6,428 bases of DNA from Planctomycetota bacterium (GTDB taxonomy: Bacteria > Planctomycetota > Planctomycetia > Isosphaerales > Isosphaeraceae): contig JAJYDH010000379.1 in assembly GCA_021777685.1 (NCBI GenBank), forward strand, positions 1 to 6,428, read 5' to 3'. The notes under the pieces were generated by a model, which saw nothing but the letters and a program-made list of their open reading frames with translations, made no database searches and was not told the origin of the DNA. The translations under genes and the position numbers were made by a program. Of this stretch, positions 1-5,301 are shown piece after piece. The stretch's first letter is position 1, and each line of letters begins with the position of its first letter.

Positions 1-308
1 CGGTCGTCACCCTGGCCGAGGCCATGCCGCCGCTCGCCGGGGTCGAGATCCGCCTGGAGATCGAACGCGCGGGGAAGATCATCGTCAAGGAGTTGACCTC
101 GCTGGCCCGGATGGCCCGGACGCCCGAGGAGCTGGTCGGCTGGCTCGGCCGAGACAGCCGGTTCCCCGACGGCGCGTTCCTCCTGACCGGGACGGGGATC
201 GTCCCGCCCGACGAATTCTCGCTGGCCCAGGGCGACGTCGTCCGGATCAGCATCGACGGGATCGGCACGCTCACCAACCCGGTGATCCAGGGGCCGTTGT
301 CCTCGTGA
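1..308 (+). CDS. Fumarylacetoacetate hydrolase (FAH) family protein, C-terminal part
   Basis: This is the 3' end of a gene that begins before the window: the frame is open from base 3 and ends at TGA 306-308, leaving 101 visible residues. The tail is typical of the FAH fold: a TGTGIVP motif (visible residues 62-68), then a GD.V.I.I.GIG.L.NPV pattern ending at the C-terminus. Family members cleave C-C bonds or dehydrate sugar acids in a metal-dependent way. Examples are fumarylacetoacetate hydrolase, 2-keto-4-pentenoate hydratase-like enzymes and 2-dehydro-3-deoxy-D-arabinonate dehydratase. The TGTGIVP tail resembles the last of these, but the metal ligands and substrate-binding part lie outside the window, so no substrate can be assigned. 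An internal ATG at 24 is not the start, because family-type sequence continues upstream of it. The gene converges on the lipoprotein gene and is followed 18 nt later by a strong hairpin. Confidence 0.85.
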   Translation, partial: VVTLAEAMPPLAGVEIRLEIERAGKIIVKELTSLARMARTPEELVGWLGRDSRFPDGAFLLTGTGIVPPDEFSLAQGDVVRISIDGIGTLTNPVIQGPLSS

Positions 309-326
309 ACGCCCGGACAGGAGTTG

Positions 327-348
327 GGGGTCCCGACGACGGGACCCC
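327..348. terminator. Perfect hairpin between convergent genes, probable bidirectional terminator
   Basis: GGGGTCCCG (327-335) and CGGGACCCC (340-348) are exact reverse complements separated by a 4-nt loop, ACGA. The hairpin lies in the 51-bp gap between two convergent stop codons (308 on + and 360 on -), so it can serve both transcripts. There is no T-run on either side, so it is not a classical intrinsic terminator. In a GC-rich genome it may act as a strong pause or 3'-end stabiliser. Confidence 0.65.
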
Positions 349-359
349 GACCCTCACCG

Positions 360-626
360 TCACTTCGGGGTTTCGGCCTTGGGTTCGTCTTTCTTCGGCT
401 CCGGCTTGGCTTCGTCCTGCTTGGGGTCGTATTTGGTCGTCGCGGGCAGGTGCGGCTCGGGAGCCGGCTGGACCGGCCCGGGAGGCGCGGCGGGGCCGGG
501 CCTGGGGGCCGTGACCTCGGCCTTGGCCTCGTGTTCGGCCTCGGGCCTGGTCTCGGAGGAATCGCACCCGGCCAGGGCCAGGGCGATGCCGGTCAGGATC
601 GACTTCACCGGGAGGGATCGTTTCAC
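360..626 (-). CDS. Small Pro/Lys/Glu-rich lipoprotein
   Basis: An 88-residue predicted lipoprotein. I start it at GTG 624-626 rather than at the ATG 75 nt upstream. The GTG is preceded by AAGGAG at about 8-nt spacing and gives a clean lipoprotein signal: basic VKRSLPVK, a hydrophobic ILTGIALAL stretch, then lipobox L18-A19-G20-C21. The longer form would put 25 arginine-rich residues in front of the signal. After Cys21 the chain is low complexity: an acidic/Ala segment, a Pro/Ala segment, and a C-terminal tail with imperfect DEAKPE-like repeats rich in Lys, Glu and Pro. Such a tail is probably unstructured and could span or contact cell-wall or outer-membrane material. I recognise no family and no catalytic residues. 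It is transcribed from its own promoter (see 722-751) and converges on the FAH-family gene. Confidence 0.72.
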   Translation of the reverse strand: MKRSLPVKSILTGIALALAGCDSSETRPEAEHEAKAEVTAPRPGPAAPPGPVQPAPEPHLPATTKYDPKQDEAKPEPKKDEPKAETPK

Positions 627-628
627 CG

Positions 629-641
629 CGAAGCTCCTTCG
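629..641 (-). promoter_or_regulatory. Ribosome binding site of the lipoprotein gene inside a small hairpin
   Basis: On the minus strand the leader reads CGAAG-GAG-CTTCG just before the GTG start. The two 5-nt arms are exact complements, and the Shine-Dalgarno core AAGGAG covers the end of the left arm, the 3-nt loop and the start of the right arm. This is a good ribosome binding site and supports the GTG start. Whether the weak stem forms and limits translation is unknown. Confidence 0.5.
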
Positions 642-714
642 AGACGTTTCCGGGGCCGAATGTCGTCGCACGAGCCGGCCAATCCGGGCGGGAGACGCCA
701 CAAGGCCCCGCCCG

Positions 715-735
715 GTGGCGGATTATAGCCGCCAC
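715..735. promoter_or_regulatory. Perfect 7-bp inverted repeat flanking the -10 box, candidate operator
   Basis: GTGGCGG (715-721) and CCGCCAC (729-735) are exact reverse complements with a 7-bp spacer that contains the TATAAT box of the minus-strand promoter. The arms would place a dimeric regulator directly over the -10 element and the start of transcription. No regulator gene is adjacent. The structure could also be a chance GC-rich palindrome. Confidence 0.4.
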
Positions 736-751
736 GCTCTCGGCGTCGCAA
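722..751 (-). promoter_or_regulatory. Sigma-70-type promoter for the lipoprotein gene
   Basis: Read on the minus strand, TTGCGA (751-746) is followed after 18 bp by a perfect TATAAT (727-722). Transcription would start near 715 and give a leader of roughly 90 nt before the GTG at 626. A perfect -10 hexamer is uncommon by chance in DNA this GC-rich, and the orientation fits the only minus-strand gene here. The -35 matches the consensus at 4 of 6 positions. Confidence 0.6.
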
Positions 752-798
752 GTCTGGCAGCTCGGCCCGATGGTCTCCCACCGTGGTCCCGCGTCTTG

Positions 799-826
799 TT
801 GTTTTTGCCCGAATTCTTGTAATAAT
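799..826 (+). promoter_or_regulatory. Candidate extended -10 promoter toward the protease gene
   Basis: TGT precedes AATAAT (821-826, 5 of 6 to TATAAT), forming an extended -10 element, with a weak -35-like TTGTTT (799-804) 16 bp upstream. It lies in the most AT-rich patch of the intergenic region. If used, it would give a leader of about 335 nt before the protease ATG at 1169, which is long. I saw no better promoter closer to the gene, although TTGACC at 959-964 resembles a -35 box without a good -10. Confidence 0.3.
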
Positions 827-828
827 CG

Positions 829-852
829 TCATTGTCGGGATCATTGTCGCGA
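829..852. repeat. Two adjacent 12-bp direct repeats
   Basis: TCATTGTCGGGA (829-840) is followed immediately by TCATTGTCGCGA (841-852); 11 of 12 positions match. They start just after the candidate -10 box at 821-826, where a bound regulator could act, but the function is unknown. Confidence 0.45.
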
Positions 853-1121
853 TCCCCAGGATCGGCCTGAATCCTCGCCCGGGACGATTTCACGCTCGCT
901 TAACTCCTGATTTGCTCAAGGAATAGGGCCGGTACCAGGTCGAGTCGGGGTGATCGAGTTGACCCTGGAATTTCGTCGGCACGCAAATTGCATCGTGTCG
1001 GCCGCCCTCACACTTCCTCCAAACTGCCAGAACCCTACAGGTCGACGAGAGATCGCGGACGGCCTGGCCTCGGGCTGACCGTGCGGAATGCGGACGGCAA
1101 GGATGCCGTCGAGGCGAAGGT

Positions 1122-1133
1122 CCGTCATGACGG
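1122..1133. promoter_or_regulatory. 12-bp perfect palindrome upstream of the protease gene
   Basis: CCGTCATGACGG reads the same on both strands and lies 35 bp before the protease start codon. It could be an operator half-site pair or a small RNA structure. The ATG inside it is in frame with the protease but lacks the hydrophobic signal directly after it, so I do not use it as the start. Confidence 0.25.
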
Positions 1134-1168
1134 CGGGCCCGGCAGGACCACGAACAGGAGGTTCGCGA

Positions 1169-2185
1169 ATGTCCGGCGTGAAGATCCTCGCCCTCGGCGC
1201 GCTGATGCTGGCGTCCTCGGTCGTCCCGGCCCTCGGCGGGTCGATCCTCGCGACCAGCTCCGCCGGCCCCTGGCCCTCCGGATGGATCGCCTCGCCCGCG
1301 GCGCAGAACCTCGCGAGCCCCTCGTACAACCCCGGCGCGTCCGGCGTCATCAACCAGGGCGGCAACTCGGGCGGCGTGACCGGCCTGTTCCTCGGCGTGA
1401 CGGGTTCCTCCTCTTCTTTTGCCCCGCCCCAGGCCGCCCCGCCCCAGGCCGCCCCGCCCCAGGCCGTCAGCACGCCCTCGACGGTGGACGCCTTCATCAA
1501 CTTCGGCTCCGGCCCCTATTCCGAGGCGAACACCCTGACCACCGGCAACGCCCAGCCGTTCTTCAACAGCCCGGCTTTCACCCACCTTTTCGGAGCGGGC
1601 GGGCCGACCTCGGCCGACGTCTCGAATTTCGAGAACGAGGTGATCGCGACCATCCAGAAGACCTACAACCAGGCCGGACTGGCGATCGGCCTGACGACCG
1701 ACCCCACCGTCGCCGCCGCCCACACGATGAGCGTGGTCTCGGGGGCCTCGTGGGTGGGCAACGCCAACGCCATCGGGATCACCGACGTAGGTCACAACGG
1801 CTTCTCGTTCATCGACAAGTTCTCCGGCGCGACGACGGTCGACCAGCTCGCGACCGCGATCGGTCACAACCTCTCGCACGAGCTGATGCACGCCTTCGGG
1901 ATCGCCAATCACCCCGAGCAGTCCGGCCCTTACGTCGACGCCGCCGCCTCCACGCTCCAGACCCTCTCCGACCCCAACACCGCATTCAGCCCGGTCGCCG
2001 CCCAGTTGCTCTCGACCCTGAACTTCCAGGCCGTCGGCCAGTCGATCCTGTCAAGCTCGCAGAACGTGGACGGCAACCAGATCCTCCTGCCCGATCCCGC
2101 CACCGTCCCCGAGCCCTCGACGGTCGCCCTCTGGACGCTGGCCGGGGGGCTGCTCGCGGCACGTCGCCGTCGGCGAGCGGCCTGA
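1169..2185 (+). CDS. Secreted PEP-CTERM putative zinc metalloprotease (metzincin-type motif)
   Basis: A 338-residue exported protein. The start at ATG 1169 is set by AGGAGG (1156-1161) 7 nt upstream and by the signal peptide that follows at once (MSGVKILALGALMLASSVVPALGG). In order: signal peptide (1-24), a Ser/Gly/Ala-rich segment, a (APPQA)3-like linker (about 85-100), a conserved-looking domain (about 106-290), and a C-terminal sorting signal. The domain has HELMHAFGIANH at 237-248, which fits HExxHxxGxxxH: His237, His241 and His248 would bind zinc and Glu238 would be the catalytic base. The tail has VPEPST (313-318), a hydrophobic helix (319-331) and RRRRR (332-336), the usual PEP-CTERM layout for exosortase processing. 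It probably cleaves proteins at or outside the cell surface; the substrate is unknown. No methionine follows the zinc motif, so the usual Met-turn is missing. It stands alone, with a hairpin 3' of the gene. Confidence 0.82.
   Translation: MSGVKILALGALMLASSVVPALGGSILATSSAGPWPSGWIASPAAQNLASPSYNPGASGVINQGGNSGGVTGLFLGVTGSSSSFAPPQAAPPQAAPPQAVSTPSTVDAFINFGSGPYSEANTLTTGNAQPFFNSPAFTHLFGAGGPTSADVSNFENEVIATIQKTYNQAGLAIGLTTDPTVAAAHTMSVVSGASWVGNANAIGITDVGHNGFSFIDKFSGATTVDQLATAIGHNLSHELMHAFGIANHPEQSGPYVDAAASTLQTLSDPNTAFSPVAAQLLSTLNFQAVGQSILSSSQNVDGNQILLPDPATVPEPSTVALWTLAGGLLAARRRRRAA
1421..1465 (+). repeat. Three perfect 15-bp tandem repeats inside the protease gene
   Basis: The unit GCCCCGCCCCAGGCC occurs three times without a mismatch (1421-1435, 1436-1450, 1451-1465). 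Fifteen bases is five codons, so each unit adds one PPQAA block to the Pro/Ala/Gln linker before the protease domain and the frame is kept whatever the copy number. Identical copies suggest recent expansion by slippage. Confidence 0.9.
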
Positions 2186-2242
2186 GCCCCTGGCGGGGAG
2201 GAGACCCGGCTTGCGTTCCTCCGCCCGATGGCGTTAACTCGC

Positions 2243-2259
2243 CGGGTCGTCTCGACCCG
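2243..2259 (+). terminator. Hairpin after the protease gene, possible terminator
   Basis: CGGGTCG (2243-2249) and CGACCCG (2253-2259) are exact reverse complements with a 3-nt loop, TCT. The hairpin lies 57 nt after the protease stop and 32 nt before the acyltransferase start. No T-run follows. It may separate the two transcription units or attenuate read-through. Confidence 0.4.
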
Positions 2260-2291
2260 ACCCCGGCTCGCCCCTCCGGACCCCTCGCACG

Positions 2292-3035
2292 ATGAGTCTC
2301 TGGCTCCCGCTCTCCCTGTCCTTCCTCCTGCTCGCGATTCCGGTCTTTCTCAGGCCCGGGGCGGCACCCGCCCCGGAGTTTCGCGGCCTGCTCTTCCTCT
2401 TCTGGTATCTGAACAACGCCTATTGCGCGGTGGTCCATCGGCTCCGGACCGAGAGGGCACCGCTGCCCGAGACGGGCCCGGCCATCCTGATCTCGAATCA
2501 CACGTGCAACATCGATAATTTCCTGCTCCAGGTCGGCTGCGGGCGGAAACTCGGGTTCATGATCTCCCGCGATTATTACGACGTGCCGGCATTCCGGCCG
2601 TTCTGCAAGCTGGTGGACTGCATCCCGGTCGACTCCAGCGGCAAGAACACCGGCGCCACGAGGGCCGCGCTCCGGGCCCTGAAGGAGGGGCGGGTCCTGC
2701 CGATCTTCCCCGAAGGCCGGATGCTGCCGAAGTCGGGCCTGGAGTTCGGCGAGGCGAGGCCGGGCGTCGCGTTCATCGCGATGAAGGCCCGCGTCCCGGT
2801 CGTCCCGGCCTATATCCGCGGGACCCCCCCTTCAAATGTCCTCTGGAGGTCGTTCTTCACGCCTTCTCACGCGAGGGTCCTCTACGGCGACCCGATCGAC
2901 CCGTCCGAGTTCCCGGAGCCCGAAGGGCACGAGGCCGAGCGGCGAGCCCTGGCCGAGATCACCGACAGGCTGATGGGGGCGATCCGGGCCCTCCGCGACC
3001 GCGCCGAGCTTGAGGAAGGCCGGTCGGGGTCATGA
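2292..3035 (+). CDS. PlsC-type lysophospholipid/1-acyl-glycerol-3-phosphate acyltransferase-like protein
   Basis: A 247-residue membrane-associated acyltransferase of the PlsC/LPLAT superfamily, which transfers fatty acyl groups from acyl-CoA or acyl-ACP to a glycerolipid or similar acceptor. An N-terminal hydrophobic segment (residues about 3-20) would anchor it to the membrane. The family motifs are present in order: the catalytic NHTCNID (H70...D75), the region around GKNTGATRAAL (118-128), FPEGR (139-143, phosphate binding) and VPVVPAYIRG (168-177). Length is normal for the family. I accept the ATG at 2292 because the anchor follows directly; no clear Shine-Dalgarno precedes it, which is common in planctomycetes. 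It overlaps the next gene by 4 bp (ATGA), so the two are probably translated together. It could be a general phospholipid enzyme or a specialised acyltransferase for another lipid; the sequence does not decide. Confidence 0.9.
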   Translation: MSLWLPLSLSFLLLAIPVFLRPGAAPAPEFRGLLFLFWYLNNAYCAVVHRLRTERAPLPETGPAILISNHTCNIDNFLLQVGCGRKLGFMISRDYYDVPAFRPFCKLVDCIPVDSSGKNTGATRAALRALKEGRVLPIFPEGRMLPKSGLEFGEARPGVAFIAMKARVPVVPAYIRGTPPSNVLWRSFFTPSHARVLYGDPIDPSEFPEPEGHEAERRALAEITDRLMGAIRALRDRAELEEGRSGS

Positions 3036-4021
3036 ATGCCCCCTGGCGGGCCTTCCTCGATCGATACCCGGCTTCCTGCCGGCCGACCTCGCCTCCCCGG
3101 CCGCTGGGCAATGCCGGCGGCCTGAGCGGGGCCCGGCTCTGGCGGTTCGACTCCGGCCGGGGGTCGCTGGTGGCCCGGTGCTGGCCGGAGGACGGCCCCG
3201 ATCTCGCCCGACTGTCGGGAATCCACGCCTGGCTGGCCGGGGCCGCCGACCTGGGCTTCGTGCCGGCCCCGATCCCGACGCTGGATGGCCGGACGGCGGT
3301 CGAGGTCGACGGCCGGCTCTGGGAGGTCGCACCCTGGATGCCGGGCGTCGCCGACCTCGGCCGTCCCCCGGCTCCCGGCCGGCTCCGCGCCGGTTTCGCC
3401 GGCCTCGCGGCGTTCCTCGCCCGGCTCGGGCCGGCCGGTTCGGTCGGCCCGAGCCCCGGCCTGGCCGCGAGGGTCGCCGAGATCGACCGACTGCTGCTCG
3501 GCGATTTCGGGGCGATCCGGGCGGCCGTGGACCGGGCTCCGGCCGACGAATGCTCGACGCTCGCGCGGGCCTGGCTCGACCGGGCGATCGTGCTCGCCCC
3601 CCGGATCGGGGAATCGACGCGGAAGGCCGCCGGCCGGCCGCTCCCCCGGCAACCGTGCCTCCGCGACGCCCGGCCCGACCATTTCCTGTTCGACGGCGAC
3701 CGGCTCGCCGGGCTGGTCGACTTCGGAGCGATGGGGGTCGACAGCGTGGCGGGCGACCTTGCCCGGCTCCTGGCCGAATGGGTCGGCCCCGACCGGACGG
3801 CCCGGGCGGCGGCCCTCGCGTCCTTCGAGTCGATCCGCCCCCTCTCCGAGGCCGAGGCCCGTTCAATCGGGGCGTTCGAATCGGCCAACGCCCTGCTCGG
3901 CGCCGGCCACTGGGCCCGCTGGCATTTCCTCGAAAGGCGCCGATTCGACGACGATCGGGCCGTGCTCAAGGGGCTGCGAAGGGGCCTGGAGCGGCTCGAT
4001 GGGGCGACGATCGGCGGATGA
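3032..4021 (+). CDS. Aminoglycoside phosphotransferase (APH)-fold kinase-like protein
   Basis: A 329-residue protein of the APH/choline-kinase-like superfamily, enzymes that transfer phosphate from ATP to small molecules. The N-terminal part has a glycine-rich loop (NAGGLSGARLWRF, 27-39) and a following strand LVARC, where the usual ATP-binding lysine appears to be arginine. The C-terminal lobe has the catalytic loop region CLRDARPDHFLF (209-220), the metal-binding LVDFGAM (228-234) and a DSVAGDLARLL helix (237-247). The canonical HGDxxxxN is altered: Asp212 is kept, but the His and Asn positions are Leu and His. ATG 3032 overlaps the acyltransferase stop by 4 bp, with GAGGAAGG at 3012-3019 as a distant ribosome site. 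Substrate is unknown; the partner gene hints at a lipid or envelope compound, which is inference. A resistance role is not supported. The stop lies 7 bp from that of the convergent ymdB-like gene. Confidence 0.78.
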   Translation: MNAPWRAFLDRYPASCRPTSPPRPLGNAGGLSGARLWRFDSGRGSLVARCWPEDGPDLARLSGIHAWLAGAADLGFVPAPIPTLDGRTAVEVDGRLWEVAPWMPGVADLGRPPAPGRLRAGFAGLAAFLARLGPAGSVGPSPGLAARVAEIDRLLLGDFGAIRAAVDRAPADECSTLARAWLDRAIVLAPRIGESTRKAAGRPLPRQPCLRDARPDHFLFDGDRLAGLVDFGAMGVDSVAGDLARLLAEWVGPDRTARAAALASFESIRPLSEAEARSIGAFESANALLGAGHWARWHFLERRRFDDDRAVLKGLRRGLERLDGATIGG

Positions 4022-4027
4022 TCCGCC
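4013..4027. terminator. Hairpin over the stop codon of convergent genes
   Basis: GGCGGA (4013-4018) and TCCGCC (4022-4027) are exact reverse complements; the 3-nt loop is the TGA stop of the phosphotransferase gene. The stem ends two bases before the ymdB-like stop (4029). A second GGCGGA at 4041-4046, within a repeated TCGGCGGATGA (4011-4021 and 4039-4049), could pair with the same TCCGCC and so compete. No T-run is present. A shared 3'-end structure for both transcripts is plausible. Confidence 0.45.
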
Positions 4028-4028
4028 A

Positions 4029-4865
4029 TCAGACGCCGTCGGCGGATGAGGCCCCGCCGGTCATCAGCCGCCTGGTCTCCTCCTGGTCCACGCAGACGCG
4101 CCGGATGCTCAGGGCCCGGCCGGTCGCCGGGTCGACCGAGACCAGGGCCCCGCAGAGGCGGGGGTCGCCGGTGGCCACGTCGTAGTGGTGGGGGACGTTG
4201 GTGAGGGTCGATGCGAGGACCCGGTCGTACCGCCGTCCGAGGATCGAGTCGTAAGGGCCGGTCATGCCGACGTCGGTCTGGTAGGCGGTCCCGGCGGGGA
4301 GGATCTGCTCGTCGGCGGTCGGGACGTGGGTGTGGGTGCCCAGGACGGCGGAGACCCGGCCGTCGAGGTAGCGGCCCAGGAGCTGCTTGTCGCTGGTCGC
4401 CTCGGCGTGGATGTCGACGACGATCACCCTGGCCGATCGCTGGATGTCCGCCAGGACGCGGTCGGCCGCCCGGAAGGGGTCGTCGACCGGCTTCATGAAG
4501 GTCCGGCCCATGATCGTGAAGACACCGACCGTCGTGCCGTCCCGGGCCTCGACGAGCACGGACTCGCCGCCGGGGGCGTCGGCCGGGTAGTTCGCCGCCC
4601 GGAGGATCCTGTCGCTCCGGTCGAAGAGGGCGAAGACCTCGTCCTTCCGATAGACGTGGTCGCCGAGGGTGAAGACGTCGACCCCCGCGTCCTCCAACTC
4701 CTCGTGGCACTTGATCGTCAGGCCCGACCCGCCCGCCGAGTTCTCGGCATTGCAGACGACCAGGCCGAGGTCCCAGGCCCGGATCAGCCGGGGGAGGGCC
4801 TGCGAGACGATCTTCCGGCCCGGGGAGCCGACGACGTCGCCGATGAAGAGGATGTTCAGGGGCAT
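4029..4865 (-). CDS. ymdB: YmdB-type metallophosphoesterase
   Basis: A 278-residue protein matching, over its whole length, the YmdB (TIGR00282) family of dinuclear-metal phosphoesterases. Characterised members hydrolyse 2',3'-cyclic nucleotides and influence RNA turnover and biofilm or motility decisions in Bacillus. Motifs in order: GDVVGSPGR (9-17), NAENSAGG (39-46), TLGDHVYRK (66-74), DIHAEATSDK (151-160), GTHTHVPTAD (176-185) and TDVGMTGPYDSILG (197-210). Expected metal ligands D10, E41, N42, H153, H178 and H180 are visible. The usual GNH motif reads GDH here, so the Asn ligand is Asp69. Start is ATG 4865, 37 nt after the PIN toxin stop, with only a weak GGAAAG ribosome site. It is the last gene of the rny cluster; rny and ymdB are frequent neighbours, which supports the call. 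The symbol follows the family; the in vivo substrate is untested. Confidence 0.9.
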   Translation of the reverse strand: MPLNILFIGDVVGSPGRKIVSQALPRLIRAWDLGLVVCNAENSAGGSGLTIKCHEELEDAGVDVFTLGDHVYRKDEVFALFDRSDRILRAANYPADAPGGESVLVEARDGTTVGVFTIMGRTFMKPVDDPFRAADRVLADIQRSARVIVVDIHAEATSDKQLLGRYLDGRVSAVLGTHTHVPTADEQILPAGTAYQTDVGMTGPYDSILGRRYDRVLASTLTNVPHHYDVATGDPRLCGALVSVDPATGRALSIRRVCVDQEETRRLMTGGASSADGV

Positions 4866-4902
4866 GGGGGGTTCGCTTTCCGCCTCTCCGACTCCGGGAC
4901 TT

Positions 4903-5301
4903 TCACCAGATCGTGGTCACGGATGATGCCCGAATCTTACGGTCCCGGCTGATGAGCGGGACGCCGAGATGGACGGCCGTCGCGGCGATGATCCGGTCGG
5001 GCATGTCGGGGACCTGATCGCGGGGGATGATGGCCAGAGATGGCAAAATGGATCGATTGACCGGAAATTCCAACAGGAGCTCGGCGAGGTCGAGGAACCC
5101 GAGGATTCGACCGAGCGTGCCCGGTGCGATCCGCCGCTTTTCCTCGAGGTAGACGACTTCCACGAGGCTGATCGAACAGACGGCGATTTGGCCGCCGATC
5201 GTCAGGGCGGTGTCGAAGACGGCCTTGGCCGCCCTCGACAGCCGAGGATCGTCCCAGACGTACCAGATCAAGGCGTGTGTGTCCGAAAGCGCCTGGATCA
5301 C
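4903..5301 (-). CDS. PIN-domain toxin, VapC-like ribonuclease
   Basis: A 132-residue single-domain PIN protein, the usual size for type II toxins that cut RNA with bound Mg2+ or Mn2+. The acidic active-site positions are all present: D7 (in SDTHALIWYVW), E48 (in SLVEVVYLEEK), D102 (in DMPDRIIAATA) and D120 (in LISRDRKI), so the domain looks intact. The opening DTHALIW followed by DDPRLS is typical of the DTHxxxW subgroup of PIN toxins. It starts at GTG 5299-5301, which overlaps the antitoxin TGA in a GTGA, with GAGG about 10 nt upstream; translation is probably coupled. The target RNA (tRNA, rRNA or mRNA) cannot be predicted. It lies between the antitoxin and the ymdB-like gene. Confidence 0.88.
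   Translation of the reverse strand: MIQALSDTHALIWYVWDDPRLSRAAKAVFDTALTIGGQIAVCSISLVEVVYLEEKRRIAPGTLGRILGFLDLAELLLEFPVNRSILPSLAIIPRDQVPDMPDRIIAATAVHLGVPLISRDRKIRASSVTTIW

Larger units (their letters stand above)
627..1168. other. Divergent intergenic region of about 540 bp
   Basis: This region lies between the lipoprotein start (626, -) and the protease start (1169, +). I see no convincing gene, tRNA or recognised riboswitch. It holds the lipoprotein promoter and its palindrome (715-751), a relatively AT-rich patch (about 795-846) with a plus-strand promoter candidate, two 12-bp direct repeats (829-852), and a short inverted repeat CGATCC-CCA-GGATCG (850-864). A 12-bp palindrome (1122-1133) lies 35 bp before the protease start. 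Reading frames that cross it in either direction have no family features and look like GC-rich chance frames. Confidence 0.6.

Noticed and set aside
959..989. TTGACC at 959-964 as a -35 box for the protease gene
   Set aside because: No hexamer at 16-19 bp spacing matches TATAAT at more than 3 of 6 positions.
1088..1168. Upstream in-frame starts for the protease at 1088, 1103 and 1127
   Set aside because: They would put 14-27 Arg/Gly-rich residues before the signal peptide; ATG 1169 has a much better ribosome site and places the signal peptide at the N-terminus.
627..1168. A tRNA, riboswitch or small protein gene in the large intergenic region
   Set aside because: No T-loop GTTCRA pattern or cloverleaf arms, no riboswitch consensus I recognise, and no short frame with a good ribosome site and protein-like composition.
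890..1912. Minus-strand open frame of 340 codons opposite the protease gene
   Set aside because: Arg/Gly/Asp-rich composition without domains; it covers the signal peptide and zinc-motif coding sequence on the other strand, so it is a GC-driven shadow.
988..2295. Plus-strand open frame of 435 codons overlapping the protease gene in another frame
   Set aside because: Arg/Pro-rich with no recognisable domain, while the overlapping frame has a signal peptide, a zinc motif and a PEP-CTERM tail.
3032..4021. Antibiotic-resistance aminoglycoside kinase
   Set aside because: Only the fold resembles APH enzymes; the catalytic loop differs and the gene is coupled to a lipid acyltransferase, so a resistance role is unsupported.
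2959..4710. Long minus-strand open frame across the phosphotransferase gene and part of ymdB
   Set aside because: It is antisense to two well-supported genes, is made almost wholly of Arg/Pro/Gly/Ser from GC-rich codons, and has no family motif.
4185..4952. Plus-strand open frame of 255 codons opposite ymdB
   Set aside because: Composition is mirror-image (Val/Asp/Gly/Arg) of the real gene; ymdB motifs are clear on the minus strand.
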